Source of the DNA: Membranipora membranacea
Taxonomy: Eukaryota; Bryozoa; Gymnolaemata; Cheilostomatida; Membraniporidae
Direction of reading: 5' to 3'
Length of the DNA: 60,000 nucleotides
Assembly (NCBI GenBank): GCA_914767715.1
Contig: OU612068.1
Span: forward strand, 20,648,001 to 20,708,000
Both the position numbers and the translations under genes were made by a program. Below the pieces are notes generated by a model. It worked only from the letters and a program-made list of their open reading frames with translations, was not told the DNA's origin and did no database searches. This document shows positions 24,760 to 37,800 of the stretch, in pieces. The stretch's first letter is position 1, and every line of letters begins with the position of its first letter.

Positions 24760-27595
24760 CTGTAAATAGAGCTAAATCAGTTTCGAAAAATACAGTATCA
24801 TGTTAAAGTAAAATTCTTTCAATCCTTTTCTTTTAAGCATAGATTATTTGAGAATTTATATTGAAATATTATAAGCACTGATTTCATAGAATAATTGGAA
24901 TATACAATAAAATGCTAAAAAAATTCGAAAAAATAAAGTTCCGCATTAAGAAGACAACTATAACAATATGAAAAAGAGGAGACAACCCCTATTTGTCAAC
25001 CATTGACCTGCCATGTAATTTCAAAAGAGTGCCCCATCTGTGCTCTTGATTTAATCATATCTTTATATTGAATCTGTCATGCACCTGAGGATAAGCAATA
25101 AGTTTGATGTTTTATTCACAAGAAGACCTATAATATTATAAAGCCTAACTTTCGTTTTATTTGAAGAATGTAAAGATTTTGTTATGGATAATTGATATTG
25201 ATCTAACTTTCCTCCTATCTCAGTTGGTCCCCAGGCGGCTTTCATAAAGGACTTGAGCAATTCCTTTACCAGAGTCACATGACGAAGTATGCCAGCACCA
25301 TCCACTGTGAGTGGGGGCGTATTAGTACAGCAGAGAGTGATTATGTTTCCAAATCACAGTCTTGCAGAGCGGCATTTGAAAACAAACTAGCCACTAAAGA
25401 TCCTGCAAAAATAATTACTTCCCTAGACAAAAAGTAAGTTAATCCTGAGTGATAATACATCCAGGTAGAAGGAGAGTTATAAAACCAAATCAGCAACATG
25501 AATGATAATCTAATGCTATGCTTTCAACAATTCAGTTCTTAGGTCATGTGGTCAAATCCTGCTTCATCAACCATTCAATCGTAGTGCGAACAGCAATACT
25601 TTTACTCTCTGATTTTCATCTGGGTGTCACATATTTTGCTGGCTGTTCTAATTGATAATGATATACTGCAACATGCAACCTGCTTTTCGAGCGACACCAG
25701 GAGTAATCTTTTCTTATGACATGGAAATGTAACTCCACTATGAATTTAGAAGTGTTTGTAAACCAGAGCTGAAATCATTATACCAAACATCATTGTTGTT
25801 CGATTTTTTGCCTTTACTCTGCAATCACCCTTTCAGCATAACAATACAATGTAATAAAACACAACATAGTTTAGTATGTATATTATAGCACAAGCAAGCA
25901 AACGTGATATCAATATCTCGTTGATGCAGAGTTAAACATTTCAGCATTGCTTTGATTAAAACCTGAGATACAAAATTCAGGGTACTTCTTGTAAAGAATC
26001 TTGTGGTTTGTGATTTCATAGTAGAGGCAGAGGCAACAGTGCAGTGCTATTGCCCACTCACCTGTAGCTATGAGATGTTATTGAGTATTATGTAAAATCA
26101 CAATGATTCTGAAGGCTTTCTTTTGGAGCAAAAATATATCATTTGAGGCATATTTAGATGGAAGGTCATAATATGGAAGAACACCATAAATGAGCAAAAA
26201 ATAAACCGATATTAAAACGACATTGCAGACTTCCTGTTAAGGTAATGTCTTCGGAGCTCTAGTGGGTTGAATGATGTGGAGATTTCTAAGAAACAGATTG
26301 CAATCACCTGTAAACCCATAATACATTCTTGCTTTGTCTGTACCAAACTGTTGTTGCAGTGTCATCACCATATGCAAAGGTGAGTGGTGACATGACATGG
26401 CATGATATGTATGCTTTCCCAAAATGAAGAGATAGTTCATGGTATAACATGGTATAACTTCTACATCGCTATGTATTGTTCGTCAATTTCTACAAACAAA
26501 TATTTACATTAGTGATGCTTTGAAGAAGACGAAAATTTGACCTCAGTATCAGAATAAACCGAAATTGAGGCCTTCTTTCACATCTTTCTTTGTAAGGCAC
26601 CTACCTTCACATAAAATGAAAGTTTAAGCGCTCAAACTCTGCACTGGTTGCCAGTAGGTTCATTACAACCTCCCCTCCCCTTCTGTTGGTAGAGTTGTGG
26701 TCAATAAAGAATCCTACTACCAGTAGCGCGCGCAAATTTGAGCACTTCAACTAAATTAACGGGGATGCAAATCTACCAAATAACAATGCATTTGCTGATG
26801 AATGTACTCTAAGACAGAAATATTCATAATATTTATGCAATGGCATTGATTTAGGAGTTGTCATACCACAGCTGATCTTTGCTCCTCCCCTGTTTTATGC
26901 TATTTTGGGTACCAATAGGCATGATTGTAGAACAGTTTAATAGTTATTCATAATTTGTAATAAGCCTATGAGAAATTCACTCCAGGCTACATAACTATTA
27001 TAGTGCTAGCATAGCTGCTACCAGATTTGCTCCTACATATTATTTACACACAGAAGTCAGATTCAAGGATAAAAAACAACGGAAGAACTATCAAACACAA
27101 TAAAGTAGAATAAATCGGCGTACTTCTTTTAGATGCACATGGAGAACATCTGAATCAGGTCAGTACGCCAGATAATTCTTTTTATCCCACAATTTTCTTT
27201 TCTTATGTTTGTTCATCAATGTATGTAAAGTGAACTCTTCTGCACCCATCCAGCCAAAGTATTTTTATACTCTGTTTTCTTGCGAGCGTTTGAAAACTTT
27301 TGAGAGTTAACATGCTCAAGAATCCATAAAATCACAAGCTATATTTTTTTTGCAGTTTTATCAAACGGTTCTTATAGTTGAAGTATACATCAAACCAAAG
27401 TCTAGCTCAACTGCAGCACGGAACAGCCTCACATTTATATATCTGATGAAAAATATACATCTGCCCTGGATAGAATTGCTAACTCCGTCACAGAATCACT
27501 ATCAACAATTGGATTAAAAAATTGAACCAAAAACAACTTAGCTACCGAGAGGATATCAAATTAATTCTGGAGTGTCTCTCAAAACTCACGACACA
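24760..27595. other. Intergenic region between the head-to-head TTC28 and Ig-domain genes
   Basis: This region must contain both promoters. On the minus strand a donor CTACAG|GTGAGT near 26061 may end a TTC28 leader exon. A minus-strand stretch at about 25203-25402 looks partly coding (it reads TVDGAGILRHVTLVKELLKS in one frame) but could not be joined to a gene. No clear TATA box or CpG island was seen. Confidence 0.4.
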
Positions 27596-30500
27596 ATGAG
27601 GATTACCGAATTGCAAACAGTGACAATACTTGTGATATGCTCACTTAAAATGGCTTCATCAAGGAGGAGTAAAAGAACAGACATCGAATTCAATAGTGAC
27701 AATGTAAGTGTGAGAAAGGGTCCGTCTGAAGTTTGATATCATTAAACAGTCCTTGAAAAGTTTGCCGCGAATGCTTACAACACTTCATTCACTTTCAAAA
27801 TTTCTCTCAGGTTATCCTAGCACTCCCCTGGGAATCAAAGTTTGCCTTGCAACGAATCGGCAGGAAAAGGTTTCAGCAGTTTTCAGTCTCAGGGTTTCTG
27901 CCAGCTTAATCCGATCGTTTCAAAACCAATTAGGTTTCTGAAAATATTATTATTAGTGTACTTATCATGTAAACTTTTCGATTTTCTGAACTTGGTCTAC
28001 TTCATCACGGTATGTGCTCCAAATGTCAGAAGGACGCCTCAGCAATGCTGCAAATCTGGGTTGGCCTTGTTTGTTTATTTACCGACACTGTAGGTAGCAG
28101 TACTCTCTACATTGAATATCTCCCCAGGCAAAAATGGTCAGCTTAGTGCAGATAAATTTGGCTTTTGTCTTAAGAGCCCATACAACCTTATTTTAAAGAA
28201 GCCCCTCGATACAGCCTTATATTTGCTCAGAACATTTCCTTAGTTGGGTGTAGTATTTGAGTAGAAAAAATGTCTCCATCACCTAAAATATCATGCCTAC
28301 CCTATTAATAGTATGCTGGTGATATACAAATCTTGACTTTGAAATATAGGGAGGATAGTAATTGAAACATTTCAAAATATTATACTTATTGCATAACTCT
28401 TAGCGGGTTGGTTTTGTAAATATTGTGAGGACAACATCCCCAAGTATATCAGATCATCTCCCTAATGTGTCCTCAGAAGCATCAGTCACACTTCAACTAA
28501 TAGGTTTATTGGGGGTCCATGGCCATATACTATAAGACAATCATACTTGACGGTTATTATAGCTCTCTGAAGGGCCCTCCACTTACTGGCAGGTTGAAAC
28601 AAGTGCCCTACCATCCGTGTGTTACATAATGCGTTATCTAAACTGATTTGTCCATTTTATCATTTTATGACCAGGTTACTGATTCCAAGTGAAAAGTGAT
28701 CTCATTTCGTTAACTGGTCTAATTAATGACAAGACAATTTAATTTTTACAGCCAGATATTTGGAAAACTTATTTACAGTATCATGAATATGTCAAAAGAT
28801 CGTTTTACATAACACTGATATCCAAACATAGTCATTCAGACCATTTCATGCGCCTCAGGCTTCCCACTGTCCAGATTTCCTGTAGCAGGCAGGTTAAGAA
28901 AGAATTGCACCGGGATTACAAGGTTGGGTAGTCAAACCTGTCATTATTACTTATTAGTACAAATACTTTTATATTTCGTTGGTTTGCTGCCAGATCCTCT
29001 GGTTGCCTTATCTGCACCTGCTGAAAATTCCGCAATTCCTAAACAACCAGACAGCTAATCATGATCAGGCCACAGATTTAGCCTGGGCAGCCCGACAGCC
29101 TGCACAGATTGCATTAGAGATAATAAGTTTATCTCACAGCTCAGATAAAGTACCCGGTGCATGGCGTACGCCAGAGATCGTATCAGGAGGTTGCTGCCAT
29201 GGCATCCTATTAGCCCACACTTTCATTCAATTAAAAGTAATGAGTGTGATGATTCAGAATTAATTCCTTGTTTGTTGGTCATTATGCAAGACTTCCAAAC
29301 GGAAGGTGTCGCTGTCAATTAATGACATCACATCCTACACTGCGCTTCTGTCTTGATCCCATAGATAAGACAAATACTCTGTGATCGTATTGATGTAGAA
29401 CCATAAACATTTAAATTCTGTTTATGCGTGCGTAGAACTAACAAAGCTGAAATACAGCCACGTACGAAAGGCCGATTTATGAAATGCTAAATTATGCATT
29501 TTATTCATTTGATAGTGTATACCCCCAGGTAAGCTCCACACCTAGCTTGCAACTGTTCCCTAAAGACAGCCACTGATGAGTCACAAAGTAATATGATTCA
29601 ATCCGCTGACTCGTAGAGTCAAACAATATTCATATTAAAATTCATAATGTATAAATCATTGCCTACACAAAGAGAGTTGATGATTCTATAATTGTCCAAC
29701 ACTGAAATGAGCATTCACAAAAAAGTCAACGGTGACAACAACAAAGATACTAAATACATTGACAATAATACGTAATACATCCCAACTATGAACTCAAACT
29801 GTAAACATTGAATAGTGGAAAGTAATCCGATTCAAATATTTTTAAACAATTTCTAATGTTTTGAATAAACATGTCACACCTTATATCTGATAACCTGCGT
29901 CTGCTAAGTTACCAGCCGTGTGTAGATTAGATAAAGTCTGCTCGCCGCCGACTTAAACATATGTAGATATCAAGTAATTAATATTCCACCGCAACAAGTG
30001 AGGGCTGGAAATAACAAAATATGAAAGGTCTGCGGTAGCCAGGTGCGCTGATAAATACCAATATGCATCCGACAGAACCTTCTGTGAAGTAGATTATTAA
30101 TATTTGCAACTCATTTGGAACCTGGGGGTGCACAGGTAAAAATGGCGCAAATTATGAGCTCCATTAAGAAATTACAACAGATTGTCATATCAATATATGT
30201 TGTGATATTATTTGTTTGTCGACATAAGTTAACAAAAGATGGTGTTACATGACCAAGCAGATTTTTTCTCAGTTTTTTACGCACCATTAACTTGAGCAGC
30301 GATACTCAATTTCCACACTTCCGTTTTATGTAACACAAATCCGGAACAAGGGCAGGGTTCATCTGTCACTGGTCATTGCCCATTGGAATGTTCAAAACGG
30401 CTTAATTCAGCTCCCTTATATTACCCCTATACCATCTCATGTTGCTCATGATCTTATTTCACCTTGCATTTGCTGACTGGCTTTGAGTCCTAGCTCAAAC

Positions 30501-33348
30501 CTTTAACCATTTTCTATGTGGCTTTGTTCATAGTTTCGATTTTTTTGTTGATTTTTAGGATGTGGATAAATATCTGACGAGTCGGAATAGTGATATGTCC
30601 ATATTTAAGTGTAAGAAGGTTGTGATGGTACAGTGGCTACACAGTGTTATACCTTACGTAGACTTAGAGTGTGAGGTACTGGGAGAGGTGACAGGGGTGA
30701 CGTGGTCAGTCAACAGCACTCTTATCAACACATGTGAGTTTCTGCCATCTTTGTCTTATAAATATTTTTAAAACTTTCAATCTCAGGTGAACGTAATATT
30801 TCAGCATTACAGTATGCAAATAATATGGACTGTTTGGTCCCTAGACATGGAATGTTTTGTCTATGGTTTGGTTGTTCAATCCCAGCTCAGACTATGTACC
30901 TACTTTAAATGCTGGTCGCCTGAGCATGTTCCTGGTCCTGGTGTTTTATGAAGTTTTCATAGCAAATAATAACTGAAACATATCTAAAGAAATTTAAATT
31001 CTATAGGCTTTCCTGAAATCCCTCTATAAGCGAGTATACCATTTGTCTAGTGGTCTAAACTTTCTCAGAAAAAGGGCGAGTGTGCTTTCTTGCGGTTTAT
31101 TTTCAATACAAACAGGCGGGAATTATCACACTATAGGCGTTTGTCGGTTGAGCCGATAGCTATTGAAGTTGAATTGATCTTGGTTCATAACACACCTAGG
31201 TATTTACACACTTGAGGTCTAATCTGGGGCCTCAGATATGAGTTTATAACGCTAATAAGGAGAGGGAAGAGCATCAGTGTAGCCGTTATATAATGCCAGC
31301 ACACATTTAGGTAGCTCGACAGTGGGAACTTTACAATCTGCTAGGAGTTGTAAGCGTAAGAAGTGCGCAGAAATTAGATAAAAGTGGTTATCATGATACA
31401 CTGTCAACAACTCTGAAGAATTCCATGGCTTATATTGCCATATTACATGTGCGTCAGACAACATATTCATGTATTTTGGCACTAAGATGTATGTCGATTG
31501 TAATACCTGTATAACATGTGACACCTTTCTGTTGGCTTGCCCAGACCACCCTCGATGCAGATGCAAAATAAATCATTATTATTATTATTGAAAAATAGAA
31601 CTTTAGAACCAAATTTCAAAATGCACATTCATATTTTCTGCATAGTAATTTTGTGTAGTATACTTCCCTTGGTTACATCAGAAATGTGTTGGTAACATAC
31701 TTTTTACAGTTAATTGAGTTAGCATGATTACTATTTATCCAATATAACAATGGGGTAATAATCACACATTGGCCGCACCACGCCAACTTCTGGAGCCATA
31801 TGATGAGACAGTACACTCAGTAAGCATGGAAACATAAAGCGCTAGACAGCAAATTTGAGGAATCCAACTCGTACAACAATAGTGCCAAGTTACGGCTTGT
31901 GTGACGGCCTTAGGACCCTGTGATAAAATTCCTAGCGTTGCATGCTGATAGTAATTCACACCTGATTATGAGCAATCAATTAGTCAGTGGGCAAATACCT
32001 GCCCTCGGGACCAATTCATGAATCCTCGCATGACAAATAGTGGTCCCCAGTGCTCAGCCTTCATAACATACAAACAAGAAATACATCAACAATATGCTAA
32101 ATAAATAAAAACGTTCTGTCACTCATTGCTAATTACACTGGCAGGAGTGGGAAAATGTGAATGGTGAGAGTTGCCCTGCAACGTTTGACTTTAAGCCGCT
32201 TTGTAAAGGAAATGCCCAAAATTAACCGAAAGAGAGTAAACTTTATCAAACTCTGGTAATATTAGTTAAATTTCATAAAAAGGACAAAATCCTTCACCTA
32301 TTGAAAACACTTTGGTACTTTATAATCCATTTTTAAATTCAATCATGTAAAGTGATTGAGCAATGAATAGACTTTAATTGGCAGCCGCCAAAATGATTGC
32401 TGAACTAAGCCCTGTAAACACTCCAACTCCGAGCTCCCTAGTAAAATGGTGATAAGCAGAAAGCATAACTCCAAATATGGCAGGGTCTCACTGACTGTCA
32501 TACAAGTCACCCCAATGCCAATGCGAAGTACAAAGTGGTTGTTGAATAGTACAGCTACAACTATCTGCTTCAGAATTAGTGAACAACTGACACTATTTTA
32601 AATTATCAAATTTTTTCATTGATACGATTGTGTTACGATTACACGACATCTTCAAAATTTTCACACAAAATACCCAAATTCTTATATTGCAGTACAACCC
32701 GGTGGGAGACAATTGTCCATCTCACAGCCACACTACAGGAAGAGAACATTCTTCAGTAACTGGTTTGACTATAAGCTCAGAATGTTACATGTGACAGAGA
32801 AGGATAACGGTATGTATACACTGAAGATCGAGAGCCCGTCGGGTCATAAGGAGGAGAGAGATATCATGCTGGAGGTTATTACAAACTACACTGATGATAA
32901 GTGGACGCAATGGATGGATAAAATAGAGAAAGACAGGTATGTGCTACCAGGTGCTACATCTAATGTTGTACTGGCAAAACAGGCAAACTCAGTAGTCGAG
33001 TGAGTGTGCTAAAAAAAAGGATTGCAGAAATATTGGGTGATATTCATCCATCAATATTGGATACAAAGGGAATAGTCGGGATTTTCCTTCATAGGGATCT
33101 TTTTGGTGGATATAAAGTTTCTTACTAGGGAAGTAAACCTCACAGAGTGTGAGGACCTATAGCAATATGTTTTGAAAACTTTCTCCTTTTGGCGTTACAG
33201 GAAGACCCAGAAAAATAAAAAGAGAAGTGCGGCTAAAGCAGCCAAGTTGAGGCGAAAAGAGCTGATGAGACAAGTAAGGAAGAGAGCTCACGATCGTAAC
33301 AATCTGAAGGTCAAGGTCAAGAATCCACTTATATTTGATGGAGAATGA
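27596..33348 (+). CDS. Small secreted-looking single Ig-domain protein with basic tail
   Basis: Four exons join in phase to a 224-residue protein: 27596-27703, 30559-30733, 32693-32936 and 33201-33348 (stop TGA). Residues 1-20 have a hydrophobic stretch (TVTILVICSL) that may be a signal peptide, followed by RRSKR at 23-27, a furin-like site. Residues 50-158 resemble one I-set or V-like Ig domain: Cys74 in VDLECEV, Trp85 in TGVTWSV, and DNGMYTL at 132-138 in the F-strand position. The usual second cysteine is Leu138; Cys54 may pair instead. Two N-glycosylation sequons (Asn88 and Asn159) support export. From 177 on the tail is rich in Lys and Arg (RRKELMRQVRKRAHDR) and may bind heparan sulfate or acidic partners. 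There is no transmembrane segment. If Met19 were used, the protein would be cytosolic. I do not recognise the family. Confidence 0.75.
27704..30558. other. Intron 1 of the Ig-domain gene
   Basis: About 2.9 kb of mostly AT-rich sequence. A distinct GC-richer block, about 29040-29230, is open for 94 codons on the plus strand but lacks splice signals; it contains GATA-type motifs (AGATAA and TTTATCT close together). It may be a conserved non-coding element or chance. Confidence 0.4.
31252..31590 (+). mobile_element. Possible 3' end of a non-LTR retroelement with (ATT)n tail
   Basis: In intron 2 of the Ig-domain gene, the sequence ends with GGCTTGCCCAGACCACCCTC, then GATGCAAAATAAATC and about five ATT units up to 31590. 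A pre-tail of this kind followed by a short microsatellite is typical of the 3' ends of CR1/Jockey-like LINEs and derived SINEs. A 104-codon open frame on the minus strand covers 31252-31566 but has no recognised domain. No reverse transcriptase is visible, and the 5' limit is unknown. Confidence 0.3.
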
Positions 33349-34855
33349 AGAAAGCACATCAGACCTCAATTTCTGTAAATACAATACTCAACAGCTCAAA
33401 CTAATTGTGATACATATAATCATAGACGAAACATATGGCTATGCATGTCTGTGCATATGATCATAGAGGGAAGAAAGGAGAAGTGGAAATTTGGTTTGGA
33501 AGACAGAATGTACCACAGATACGATGATCAACTGGTTGCATTGGCTCAAAGTGGTCAGTAGTTTGTATCGGCTTTTGATTGTATTTTTAATGTTTTTTTG
33601 GGTAATTTTTTTACAGTTCCATACTGGTTAGCTGTCTTTTTATGTTTCTAGCATGTTTGTTTTGCATTACGTATCTATTTATTGAAGTTCCATTTTTCAT
33701 ACCCTGTTATTACCTACGAGTGAGATTACTTCCACAGCTGCCCATGTCTGTGTCACATCTGGGGACATTCTGAACGTCAAACCTACCGTAGTAAATAATC
33801 ACATGCTCCCCACTATTACCAAATTGCTGCTCGATTGTTCACAACTATATTCGGTGAACATATGGCGTACTTAGCGCTTCATAATACAGATTATTATGTA
33901 TGTCAGTCAGTTGATTTTATCAATTTTTTCCTCTCTCTGCACTGGTTTATCATTGCTTTGTTAGCAAGTGAATACATTCCACATCAGTGCACTTGTTTTA
34001 CCTTAATCAGATTCGATGCTACCTCATAACGTAACATACAAAGTCGGCATCGGATGCAAATGCAAACTTTCATGTATCTGCATCTGCATCATTTATCCCT
34101 CAGTGTATAATTTGTACATTAGCAGCATATGGCTGCGGCAGGATTAGCCTTAATTATAAACCTGTATTATTACTTATTGGTATAATAATAATATAGTAAA
34201 TAAATAAGATCAGAAAACAATCATTGACCTGTAATTGAGAGTCATTATCGTTCATTCAAGTTGAGCAGTGGAATAAGCGCTTTCTCTTATACACCAGTAC
34301 ACAGTGTGGAAGAAATGTTAGTGCTGAATATGTGTACACTCATTAATTCTGTTTCGTCAAACGAATTCAGGACTTGAGACCATTTCGAAGAAAAATTGTA
34401 AAACCGTGACGAAATCAATATGATAAAAAGTTTCCAAAACAAACCTTGATTTAAAAATCTCAATCAAGGCACTCTTCAATCAAGAGAATAAACAAATAAA
34501 ACCGTATATAGTTATGGATAGAGAAAGAGACGGACACAAGAAGGAAGTCTGCACTGGGCCGTAAGGAATCGATGCAATAGGTACTCTAATGGCTGGAATA
34601 ATAATCTCAAGTGACTAGATATTGCACATTGTACAAGCAAACCCCCACATCCATGTTCCAAAGAAACAGAGGTACCATAGACTACAGTTATATCTACTGT
34701 CTCTGGTGGTACCGCAGATATTGCTTTTAAAACATAGTCTATACACGCCAGCCAAATCAAGAGAGAGATAATTTTAGAAAAATATTATTCTATCGTTTGG
34801 AGTTGACATGCAACAGGCTCAAATCTCAGCTATTGTGACTGAAACTTGTTCTGGT
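33349..34855. other. Convergent 3' region of the Ig-domain gene and VPS50
   Basis: This holds the 3' UTRs of both genes. A plus-strand AATAAA at 34199-34204 could end the Ig-domain transcript, about 850 bases after its stop. A minus-strand AATAAA (TTTATT at 33678-33683) could serve VPS50, in which case the transcripts overlap. No other gene is supported. Confidence 0.4.
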
Positions 34856-37800
34856 TCATGTTGACTTATCTCGCCTGTGTCTCTTAGTAAAGTTCTCTAG
34901 TTTCGCTAGGGGAGAGTTTGTACGTCCCACAATATCCCTCTCCTCTAAGTCTTCTATCTGAGAGAGGATCTTCTGGCGCCCCTTCTTATTGAGCTGAGGT
35001 ACAGAGTTCACCAGCATCATTAACTGCCGGCTGCTGTATTCCTACAATGATAGAAAAAATATGCCACCAATCAATGTAGGAAGGAAATATTTTGTCTGAC
35101 AACCTAATTTTTGCCAAATGTTTTCAGTCAAGCTGATTGCATCAATTGAAATTTATAAAAGTAGCAGTTAACGTTTACGAGGAGGATGCAGCCAGATTTT
35201 TTATTAACTCAATTGAGATAATAATCTTTTGCCACCTAAGAAGCAGGATGTAGACGATCTGCAGAAGCAGACGCTCATAAACTTTTATTTTTTGATATTT
35301 TTACTTGGCAGCAATAGCACAACTGAACAACAAACTTTGACCACCTTGCGAGAAATGTCATTAACACAACGACAGATGTCTATCAGAGTGTCACCAGGTA
35401 ATTATCCAGATCACATGTTCTCACCATTTAATCACATTAATCAATTGATCACTTATTTAATGTTGTCAATTTTTCGCCACCTTAGTAGAATATCAGAAGA
35501 AATTTTATATTGACATTGTTTCCACCTCGTTGATTGATTTCAGGATAAACAGAAGTAATGGAAAGTTAGAAGTTATAGCAACCTTGGAAGAGATGCTATC
35601 GGCTTTATCCGACTTGCAGTCTCCACAAATTTAACTTAGTGCACTGTGTATATAGCAGGTGTAATAGAAAACATTTTTGTGCCATCGTTCAGATTTGTTA
35701 AGTAGCGGCCTTGCATGTATATGACTTTGACATGTAGCTTCGCTACATAATTTTCACTTAATTAACCAACACCATACAGGGGTAAACATGAAACTTGACC
35801 CTTATTTACGTTTTTGTTTTGTACATCTGAGAACTTTTTTTATCTGTACACAATACAAACACCATAATTGATTGAAAGAATGAACACTACACAATGCACA
35901 GAAGCTTAGCCTTGTCAAATTCTACACCTAACGACACTCTGACACTATCAAATTTCAACTTTTTGTTTCATTCAAACTTTCGCCTACATCTAGATAGCAG
36001 CTAGAAGCAGCACACTTTGAATGACACGGGTCGGTGCCTTTCTCGACAAGTGATCAGACAAATGCTGCAGTTGAATTTTTGCCAAGAGGAGCCTAAAGTT
36101 ATCATTGCAGCAAATAACTGGTATTAGAGATAATGTTTTCTGGGGTTTAACTCATTTCATAGGATTCCTCACACACTGATGGGTATAATTTAGTGATGAT
36201 TTCTGCTCGCTGAAGGTGTGATAATAAGCCGTAGCTAGCCAGCCTAATCTACAGTGTACAGGCGTCTTTAATAATTATGAGCTTATGTGCCTTTATATAA
36301 CCAATAATTTCTGTACTTCTTTCATATTTTACCGCTAATATATTGCCTAGAGGCCTAAAGTTTTTACAGGAGAAAAACTTTTCGTTTTCGCAAAGGCTTG
36401 AAACAGCACAATTTATGGTTAGCTAACATTCTTACTTATTATAAATTCCCACATCAGCAAGCAAAATTGTTTCTAGCTAATATTTAGTCGCTCTAAAACT
36501 AGCTAAGCTAGACTTTAACTTTATTCTATTTTTCTCTAGTATATCATGAATAGCTACAGGTATAGTTAGATGTTGGTATTGTAGGTATGGTTGAATGTTG
36601 TACCTTATGATCCTTCACCCAGCTCTCCAGTGTATCATCAGGTAGATAGTAAGCTTTGATATAAGTCTCTACATATTCCCTACCAGGTACAGCTCTATAA
36701 AATATCACAACAAAATATCAAACTGCATCAGTGGCAAAAAGCATCTGTCTGGTATAGTGAAAGGCTTGTCACTAAGTTTTTCAATAAAAAAATATAGATA
36801 GTATGTGATTTTGTTTAATGATTTGAAGCTTTGATCCCATAATGTTGAATAACTTACTGAGGAAAAAATGTGAATATATGTGTGTGTGTATAAGCAATAA
36901 GCTTGACTAATCATCTAAAACAGGTACATAACAAGTAACAGCATAATCAGATTTTAGTAGTTAGATGATTAACCTTGTTTCTGCAATGGTTTCGAATTTG
37001 GTGAGGAATTGTTGGAAATCAAGAAGCATCAGGGCTCGACCTTCCGTTGTACACTTCTTAACGCTCGAATATCTACAATAAGAAAATCATAACATGCCAC
37101 ATTTAATATTCTGTTTCATAATCGGTAATAGCGCTGAATCATTAAAACATCATAAAAACCCATAAATTTGATAACTTAGCAAAAGTGCAAGACCTTCAAT
37201 CAGTTATGAAAAAAGTGGCTGCCACGAGTCATATGCAAGTGGGCAGGCAGTGCCTTGGAAAGAATATTGACATTGGGTCTTGTCATCCCAGGAGAAAAAC
37301 CTTCAATTAGAGAAAACATATATGGGAACATCAAAGCATGTTGATGATACATTAGACATAATACCCAAATTTTTCCATTTATCTAATAATTTAATACAGC
37401 GTTTCAGGATAGGATTTATCCGAATCCTCTTATGCAGCTTATATATATTGTCAGATGCCATATCGTCTGCAATTTTGTGCAATAGACATTCATCAAGTGA
37501 AAGGAATTAGTGATCAAACCCCCCTAACAGTTATTTGATCAATAGTACACAATATTTCTAAGAAAGATTTCAGTAACATGCTAATAGGTCACAGGCCATA
37601 TTTTCTTATACCATGTAAGCATCATATCCAAACATCAATTAACTTTCATAAAACGTTGAGCAAATCATACGCTGCACATTTTTTCGATACCAAACAGCGC
37701 TTGCAATCAGGAGCAAGTTATTACTCCTCGTTTAATGCAGCAAAACAATACAATAGTCGGAAATGCTTTAATTATTACAAGTGTTCATACGGATGATTCT

